From the NCBI GenBank assembly GCA_031277155.1, contig JAITMW010000054.1, positions 1 to 6,540 of the forward strand: a stretch of 6,540 bases of DNA, in the 5' to 3' direction. This DNA is from Clostridiales bacterium. GTDB taxonomy: Bacteria > Bacillota > Clostridia > Lachnospirales > WRAX01. Both the position numbers and the translations under genes were made by a program. Below are positions 1 to 4,135 of the stretch, piece after piece (the first letter of the stretch is position 1; each line of letters starts with the position of its first letter). A model generated the notes under the pieces. That model did not search any database. It was given only the letters and a program-made list of their open reading frames with translations, and had not been told where the DNA came from.

Positions 1-666
1 GAAGCCATGGCAAAACTTTTTGCAGCGGAAGGCGCGCAGGTCATTGCCTGCGACATGGGCGAGCCGCAATACACGGCGGGCAATGTTGAGTTTTATAAAC
101 TCGATGTGACAGATGCCGAAGCCTGCAAAAAATTCGCCGATTACGCGGCGGAAAAATATAAAAAGATTGATATTTTGATCAACAACGCGGGCATCACCAG
201 AGACGCCATGACGGCAAAGATGACGGATGCCTCTTGGGATGATGTGATGGCCGTCAATTTAAAGGGCGTGTTTAATCTTGTGCGTCATATCGGGCCCTTT
301 ATGGAGCGCCAGGGCGCAGGCTGCATTGTCAATGTCTCCAGCGTGGTGGGAGAATTTGGAAACATAGGCCAGGCCAATTATGCCGCCACAAAATCCGCAA
401 TTTACGGCGCCACAAAAACATGGGCCAAGGAATTTGCGCGCAAAGGCGCAAATGTGCGCGTCAACGCCATCAGCCCGGGATATACCATGACGGATATCCT
501 AAAAACCGTGCCCGAAGAATTGCTTAATAAGTTTGCGGAGCAAACAATGCTGAAACGCCTTGGCCAGCCGGAAGAAATTGCAAAAGCCATATTGTTTTTG
601 GCCTGTGACGACTCTTCTTATATCACGGGGCATAATTTAAGTGTAAACGGCGGAATGAGACTATAA
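1..666 (+). CDS. fabG: 3-oxoacyl-(ACP/CoA) reductase, SDR family, FabG/PhaB-like (5' end cut off)
   Basis: Reduces a 3-ketoacyl thioester to the (R)-3-hydroxyacyl thioester with a nicotinamide cofactor; cytosolic and usually tetrameric. The frame is open from base 1 and the TGxxxGIG cofactor loop is absent. By alignment from memory with E. coli FabG, about 20 N-terminal residues lie upstream, so the ATG at 7 is internal. Numbering from that ATG, visible family marks are NNAG (59-62) followed by ITRD, the conserved Asn in AVNLKGVF, catalytic Ser112 in SSVVG, Tyr125 and Lys129 in YAATK, the SPG segment, and the C-terminal YITGHNLSVNGGM. The residue closing the second strand is Asp16 (VIACDMG), which in classical SDRs usually favours NAD(H). 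The phaJ-like gene follows after 16 bases, so the pair probably handles 3-hydroxyacyl intermediates. The SDR/FabG family is certain; ACP versus CoA substrate is not resolved. Confidence 0.9.
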   Translation, partial: EAMAKLFAAEGAQVIACDMGEPQYTAGNVEFYKLDVTDAEACKKFADYAAEKYKKIDILINNAGITRDAMTAKMTDASWDDVMAVNLKGVFNLVRHIGPFMERQGAGCIVNVSSVVGEFGNIGQANYAATKSAIYGATKTWAKEFARKGANVRVNAISPGYTMTDILKTVPEELLNKFAEQTMLKRLGQPEEIAKAILFLACDDSSYITGHNLSVNGGMRL

Positions 667-671
667 TATTT

Positions 672-676
672 AGGGG
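672..676 (+). promoter_or_regulatory. ribosome binding site deciding the phaJ start
   Basis: AGGGG at 672-676 directly abuts an in-frame ATG at 677, leaving no spacer. The next in-frame ATG at 683 has a normal 6-base spacer, so 683 is the preferred start. Confidence 0.7.
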
Positions 677-682
677 ATGAAT

Positions 683-1105
683 ATGACAGGACTGACAATG
701 GAACAAATAAAAATCGGCCAGAGCGCCAGCTTTGGCAAAACCATCACGGAAACTGATGTATACATGTTTGCGGGCATCACAGGGGACCAAAACCCCGCCC
801 ATGTAAACGAAGAATATGCCAAGGGCACCATGTTTAAAGGGCGCATAGCCCACGGCATGTTGGGCGCGTCGCTGATATCCGCGGTGCTGGCCATGCAGCT
901 GCCCGGCCCCGGCACAATATATCTAAAGCAGGATGTGAAATTTTTGGCACCTGTGCGCTTTGGCGACACCATCACCGCCACCTGCACCGTCAAGGAGAAA
1001 ATTGCGGAAAAAAATCGGCTTGTGCTGGATTGTGCCGTGGTCAATCAAGATGGCGTGAAGGTTATTGTTGGAGAAGCGACTGTTATGCCGCCTGCTAATA
1101 AGTAG
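683..1105 (+). CDS. phaJ: (R)-specific enoyl-CoA hydratase, MaoC-like hot-dog fold (PhaJ-like)
   Basis: Interconverts 2-enoyl-CoA and (R)-3-hydroxyacyl-CoA. The 140-residue protein is a single hot-dog domain, close to the roughly 134 residues of Aeromonas PhaJ. The catalytic motif GDQNPAH supplies Asp35 and His40, with the same five-residue spacing as the Asp31/His36 pair known in that enzyme. It is followed by the family's AHGML segment, LPGPGTIYLKQ and GEATVMP. The start at 683 is chosen over the ATG at 677 because of ribosome-binding-site spacing. It lies 16 bases after the reductase and was very likely co-transcribed with it; together they would link acetoacetyl-type and crotonyl-type thioesters through the (R)-hydroxy form. 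This could serve polyhydroxyalkanoate metabolism, an (R)-route to crotonyl-CoA, or fatty-acid synthesis. No PHA synthase or thiolase is in the window, so the pathway is open. Confidence 0.88.
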   Translation: MTGLTMEQIKIGQSASFGKTITETDVYMFAGITGDQNPAHVNEEYAKGTMFKGRIAHGMLGASLISAVLAMQLPGPGTIYLKQDVKFLAPVRFGDTITATCTVKEKIAEKNRLVLDCAVVNQDGVKVIVGEATVMPPANK

Positions 1106-1129
1106 CAATTAACAATGAATAACGCAATG

Positions 1130-1134
1130 AGGGG
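1130..1134 (+). promoter_or_regulatory. ribosome binding site deciding the start of the unknown gene
   Basis: AGGGG at 1130-1134 abuts an in-frame ATG at 1135; the next in-frame ATG at 1141 has a 6-base spacer. This is the same arrangement as before the phaJ-like gene, and it favours 1141. Confidence 0.65.
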
Positions 1135-1140
1135 ATGCAT

Positions 1141-1701
1141 ATGAACAGAGCCCATGAAACCGTAAACAGATTGATTGATTTCGACGGCGAACGACCCTTT
1201 ATCGACCATTTTTACAATGGCGGCCATAAATTTGCCTTTGTGGCTGTGAAGCTGACGGAGGAGGAGCGTGACAAGCTGAAGGATTTTGAATGGACGGCCT
1301 CGTCCGTAATCGGCAGCCCCAATAAGATTGCGCTGTTTCTTAAAATCAAGCCCTTTGCCGACCAAAACACGTCAACGGACCCCATTGGCGATTTTGTAAT
1401 TCCCTTTAAAAACCGCCATGTGGCCGTTGGCTGGCGCAGGCGATATGACGACCTGTCAGAGATTGACAAAATTGAGGACTTTCTGGAAATTATCTCTCTG
1501 TCATATCTTAACCCCCAAGATGTTATAGGCCATATCGCCCTGAACGACACCGACCTTGATTATGAAGAAGCCATGGGCAAGATAGAAATTCCGGATGATG
1601 TGCTGGCAGACGACAAAAACCATATGTTCAAGCTGAGGCTGGGCGACGGCGCCGGAACCAGCGTTGGGGACGGATATGGCTTTAAGAGGGTAAGAGGCTA
1701 A
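1141..1701 (+). CDS. hypothetical protein, 186 residues, unrecognised
   Basis: I do not recognise this family. The protein is soluble-looking, rich in Asp/Glu and aromatic residues, with no signal peptide, membrane segment or obvious enzyme motif. The N-terminal half contains FYNGGHKFAFVAVKLTEEE and FLKIKPFA, suggestive of mixed alpha/beta structure; the middle has a basic patch (WRRRYDD, about 98-104) and an acidic helical stretch (SEIDKIEDFLEI). The last 20 residues are Gly-rich (LRLGDGAGTSVGDGYG) and end in basic KRVRG. Codon use and the ribosome binding site resemble those of its neighbours, which supports a real gene. It starts 35 bases after the phaJ-like gene on the same strand, so it is probably the operon's last gene; its stop overlaps the stop of convergent tmcAL. 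A role in acyl-thioester metabolism is only suggested by position. Confidence 0.75.
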   Translation: MNRAHETVNRLIDFDGERPFIDHFYNGGHKFAFVAVKLTEEERDKLKDFEWTASSVIGSPNKIALFLKIKPFADQNTSTDPIGDFVIPFKNRHVAVGWRRRYDDLSEIDKIEDFLEIISLSYLNPQDVIGHIALNDTDLDYEEAMGKIEIPDDVLADDKNHMFKLRLGDGAGTSVGDGYGFKRVRG

Positions 1702-2909
1702 ATTATTACCATGGGCGTTTCAAGCTCGCTTTTTTCCGGTATGCCGTAAGGTTTCAACCCAAGCAGGTACATCCGCGCCGCGGCCATATCCGAGCCAAGC
1801 ATGTCGCGGATGTGCTTGGGCAGGCTTTTTGCGTGCTTCAAATTAGTTATCACAGGCACTGCCGCCGACCCATGAAGGCGACGCAGCAATGCCTCTTTTT
1901 TGCGCCGAAAACCCAGCACACGTATATATGGGATGTCTTGCAGCGGGGCATCCGCGCTTATGCCCAGCACAATGCGCAGCGCGGCCCGTTGCAGCGCGGT
2001 ATGGGTGTAGTTTTTGCTCTTGGCGTCTTTCAGCACATCAGAAATAAGATAATGCCGCCGCGCCGCGGCCATCAAGCGGTTTTGCGCGGCCACGGCCAGG
2101 CCCGAAAGCTCTGCCAGACGCCGGCTCGGCGTAATATGCAGGGCATAATGAAAATGCGGGCTGAAATTGTCCAATGCGTTGATAGCGGATTTTTGATATT
2201 CATCCGTCAATATTTCAAAGCTGTCCCTTGGCATCAGCGGTGCAAGATGTAACAGCTCTTTGCCGTGCCGTATATGCTTGCGAATAGCCCCGGCGGAGGC
2301 CGAATCCCCATCGAAGAAATCAGAATTATGGGGAGTGCCGTAACGCTCTGTTGTATGGGGCGTCATGGGCAAGCCGTGCCTGATGATGGCTTTGAGATAT
2401 TCGATGCCTAAAATATTGTTGGGATGTGTTATAATTTCTGCGGCATTGTCATTTAGCGTGGATGCCACGGCCACGGCCCGCGCCGCCGGAAAAGACATGC
2501 CCGCGGCCAGTTGCTTTTTCAAGATGGCTTTAAAATCATTGCTTTCGTTGCAAAGATGATGGGCAATGTCAAGAAGCGGCGCAATTTCGCCCATCTCCGA
2601 CCCAAAGCAAATGCAATCCACAATATTTGTGGCTGCCAAAAGACGGCAAGCCCCGGAGGCAAAGCCCTCCGCCGATGCCGTGGCCCATGGGACGGGCAAT
2701 TCCAGCACAATATCCACCCCGCCCCGCAATGCCATCTGCGCGCGGCTGTGCTTGTCGATTATGGCGGGCTCGCCACGCTGCACAAAGTTGCCGCTCATTA
2801 CGGCGACAATGCCGTCGGCCCCGGTTTCGCGGCGGCTTGCGGCCAAATGGTGGGCGTGGCCGTTGTGAAATGGGTTATATTCTGTGATAATTCCACAAAC
2901 TTTGTCCAT
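1698..2909 (-). CDS. tmcAL: tRNA(Met) cytidine acetate ligase TmcAL (YlbM family)
   Basis: Activates acetate with ATP and transfers it to the wobble cytidine of elongator tRNA-Met, giving ac4C34 and securing AUG over AUA decoding; cytosolic. The 403-residue product is close to the roughly 415 residues of the Bacillus enzyme. It opens with GIITEYNPFHNGH, which holds the nucleotidyltransferase HxGH motif (His15, His18). SGNFVQRGEPA follows at 39-49, DIVLELP at 66-72, PNNILGIEYLKAI at 163-175, and SASAGAIRKHI at 203-213, in the position of the family's second ATP-binding SxxxIR motif. The C-terminal third is a helical, basic region, presumably for tRNA. The ATG has AGGAGAGG three bases upstream and the HxGH motif sits at the usual distance from the N-terminus. 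It is transcribed alone, divergent from cheR and convergent with the unknown gene. No key residue appears to be missing. Confidence 0.95.
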   Translation of the reverse strand: MDKVCGIITEYNPFHNGHAHHLAASRRETGADGIVAVMSGNFVQRGEPAIIDKHSRAQMALRGGVDIVLELPVPWATASAEGFASGACRLLAATNIVDCICFGSEMGEIAPLLDIAHHLCNESNDFKAILKKQLAAGMSFPAARAVAVASTLNDNAAEIITHPNNILGIEYLKAIIRHGLPMTPHTTERYGTPHNSDFFDGDSASAGAIRKHIRHGKELLHLAPLMPRDSFEILTDEYQKSAINALDNFSPHFHYALHITPSRRLAELSGLAVAAQNRLMAAARRHYLISDVLKDAKSKNYTHTALQRAALRIVLGISADAPLQDIPYIRVLGFRRKKEALLRRLHGSAAVPVITNLKHAKSLPKHIRDMLGSDMAAARMYLLGLKPYGIPEKSELETPMVII

Positions 2910-2912
2910 AGG

Positions 2913-2921
2913 CCTCTCCTC
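2913..2921 (-). promoter_or_regulatory. ribosome binding site of tmcAL
   Basis: On the minus strand GAGGAGAGG precedes the ATG (2909-2907) by 3 bases, or by 5 if AGGAGA is the paired core. This supports the chosen start. Confidence 0.7.
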
Positions 2922-2924
2922 TAT

Positions 2925-3008
2925 ACTGTCATTCTGAGCGAAGCGAAGAATCTGCGAAGCGAAGAATCTTGACGCTAAAGAGACCCTTCTCTGCGCCCGG
3001 GTGACAGT
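2925..3008. repeat. imperfect inverted repeat, dispersed REP/MITE-like element
   Basis: The ends are a 7-bp inverted repeat, ACTGTCA (2925-2931) and TGACAGT (3002-3008). Further in, the left arm (to 2953) and the complement of the right arm (2981-3008) stay alignable, with about 19 of 27 positions equal, one gap, and mostly transition differences. The whole could fold as a long imperfect hairpin with a loop near 2970-2980. A smaller hairpin, AGAGA-CCCT-TCTCT, lies at 2979-2992. The left arm, beginning TGTCATTCTGAGCGAAGCGA, resembles an intergenic repeat I recall as common in many bacterial genomes; this is memory, not a search. It contains no coding capacity. It lies inside the predicted tmcAL leader transcript. 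Confidence 0.7.
2938..2969. repeat. perfect 16-bp tandem duplication inside the dispersed repeat
   Basis: GCGAAGCGAAGAATCT occurs at 2938-2953 and again, immediately adjacent and identical, at 2954-2969. Each copy ends with an AGAAT that can pair with ATTCT at 2931-2935, so the duplication offers two alternative small hairpins. Confidence 0.9.
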
Positions 3009-3075
3009 GTGCTTAGGACTACGCTAAGGTGATAGCTTGGGCGTGTGCAAAAACATATATTGACTGCCCGCAATC

Positions 3076-3104
3076 ATTATATCGCATCATCCGGAGTATG
3101 TCCA
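3076..3104 (-). promoter_or_regulatory. sigma-A-type promoter for tmcAL
   Basis: On the minus strand, TGGACA (3104-3099) is followed by exactly 17 bases and then TATAAT (3081-3076): five of six and six of six matches to consensus. Transcription would start near 3069, giving a leader of about 160 bases that carries the whole inverted repeat at 2925-3008. A weak CTTAG/CTAAG inverted repeat at 3012-3028 also falls in this leader. Confidence 0.7.
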
Positions 3105-3128
3105 TGGCAATATTGATTTTGCGCATGG

Positions 3129-3194
3129 CCGGTTAAGGGCCGCAAGTCCGAGATACGGTTTGAACCGTTACTTTAGCCGGGTTTACCCGGCATC
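3129..3194. repeat. multi-hairpin element, left copy
   Basis: Three pairings are visible. ACGGTT (3155-3160) pairs with AACCGT (3163-3168) across a 2-base turn. GCCGGGT (3176-3182) pairs with ACCCGGC (3185-3191). CCGGTTAA (3129-3136) can pair with TTAGCCGG (3173-3180), including one G-T wobble; this competes with the second hairpin. AAGT (3144-3147) can also pair with ACTT (3170-3173). Bases 3166-3194 recur inverted at 6500-6528 with one mismatch. No T-run follows on either strand, so it is not an intrinsic terminator. It lies upstream of the cheR promoter and behind the tmcAL promoter, so neither of those transcripts should include it. I see no coding capacity and do not recognise the family. 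Confidence 0.7.
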
Positions 3195-3213
3195 GCGGCA
3201 ATTTGTAAAAGTC

Positions 3214-3242
3214 TTGACAATGCGGCTGTTTTTGGGTATGAT
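3214..3242 (+). promoter_or_regulatory. sigma-A-type promoter for cheR-cheA
   Basis: TTGACA (3214-3219), a 17-base spacer, then TATGAT (3237-3242). The -35 is perfect and the -10 matches five of six. The predicted start is near 3249, leaving a leader of about 45 bases before the ATG at 3294. It is a housekeeping-type promoter rather than the sigma-28 type often seen for late motility genes. Confidence 0.78.
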
Positions 3243-3293
3243 ATGTCTGTATGGTAAAATGCTTGGTTTTAAAGTCACAAGATGGCGGTGGTG

Positions 3294-4109
3294 ATGCCGT
3301 TGGAGCTTAAAAACAGCGAGTTTAAACAAATTAGGGACTATATCAAAGAGCATTACGGCATAGCCTTGGGGGATGAAAAGAGTACCCTTGTTTTTTCGCG
3401 TTTGCGGCCTCTGTTAAGGCAAAAGGGCTTTGCGGATTTTTCGGAATATATCAAATATTTGATGAACGACAGGACAGGCGAGGCCGCTGTGGTTTTTATC
3501 AATCGCCTGACCACGAACCACACGTTTTTCATGCGAGAGCCGGAGCATATAATCTTTTTGCAAAACACGGTTTTGCCGTGGATTGAGGACAAGTTTGGCA
3601 CACAGCGCGACCTGCGCCTGTGGTGCGCGGGATGCTCCAGCGGCGAGGAGGCATATACGCTGCAAATGGCGTGTATGGATTATTTTCAGAATATGCAGGG
3701 CTGGGATACGGAAATTTTAGCCACGGATATTTCCGAAAAGGTGTTGCAGCAGGCGACGCTGGGGATATATTCCAACGAAAGCCTGAAGACCCTGCCGGGG
3801 GAATGGCTGAAAAAGCACTTTAGGCGCTATGACGACGACAATATGATTGCCTGTGACGAAATTAAAAAGCTGATAACATATCGCAAATTTAACTTAATGG
3901 AAGAGAGGCTGCCGTTTAAAAAGAAGTTTCAGGTTATTTTTTGCAGAAATGTTATGATATATTTTGACAATAATACTAGAGAAGCGCTGGTTAATAGATT
4001 TTACGGCGCCCTGGAAAAAGATGGATATTTGTTCATTGGACATTCGGAATCGCTAAGCAATGTGAAGTCCGACTTTAAATATGTTATGCCGGCGGTTTAC
4101 AAAAAGTGA
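3294..4109 (+). CDS. cheR: chemotaxis protein methyltransferase CheR
   Basis: Uses S-adenosylmethionine to methylate glutamates on chemoreceptors, in balance with the CheB esterase, so that the array adapts. The 271 residues match a plain CheR without added TPR domain. Residues 1-75 form the helical N-terminal domain. The TTNHTFFMRE signature follows at 73-82 (Arg81), the SAM-binding loop WCAGCSSGEEAYT at 110-122, then ILATDIS with its acidic SAM contact, FCRNVMIYF, and the C-terminal FIGHSESL. Start: ATG 3282 is in frame but has only a poor ribosome binding site, whereas ATG 3294 has GGCGG five bases upstream and gives an N-terminus that begins at the usual family position; 3282 remains possible. 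cheA follows after 26 bases, so the two form an operon from the promoter at 3214-3242. Confidence 0.95.
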   Translation: MPLELKNSEFKQIRDYIKEHYGIALGDEKSTLVFSRLRPLLRQKGFADFSEYIKYLMNDRTGEAAVVFINRLTTNHTFFMREPEHIIFLQNTVLPWIEDKFGTQRDLRLWCAGCSSGEEAYTLQMACMDYFQNMQGWDTEILATDISEKVLQQATLGIYSNESLKTLPGEWLKKHFRRYDDDNMIACDEIKKLITYRKFNLMEERLPFKKKFQVIFCRNVMIYFDNNTREALVNRFYGALEKDGYLFIGHSESLSNVKSDFKYVMPAVYKK

Positions 4110-4121
4110 AAAATTAACAAC

Positions 4122-4127
4122 AGGAGG
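4122..4127 (+). promoter_or_regulatory. ribosome binding site deciding the cheA start
   Basis: A perfect AGGAGG lies 8 bases before ATG 4136. An in-frame GTG at 4130 is only 2 bases away and is unlikely to be the start. Confidence 0.8.
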
Positions 4128-4135
4128 TTGTGGCG

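Noticed and set aside
2511..2972. Plus-strand open frame of 153 codons reaching into the intergenic repeat
   Set aside because: It is antisense to tmcAL, low-complexity in composition, and ends within the dispersed repeat; it has no family features.
3060..3083. Plus-strand promoter TTGACT ... TATATC
   Set aside because: The spacer is only 12 bases, too short for sigma-A.
3098..3136. Short leader-peptide frame (ATG 3098 or 3104 to TAA 3136)
   Set aside because: It encodes only 10-12 residues, overlaps the -35 of the minus-strand promoter, and no suitably spaced plus-strand promoter is visible upstream.
3129..3194. A c-di-GMP-I (GEMM) riboswitch before cheR
   Set aside because: GCCGGGTTTACC and CCGCAAGTC loosely recall GEMM blocks, but the conserved GGCAAA and ACGCAAAGC segments are absent and the cheR promoter lies downstream of the element.
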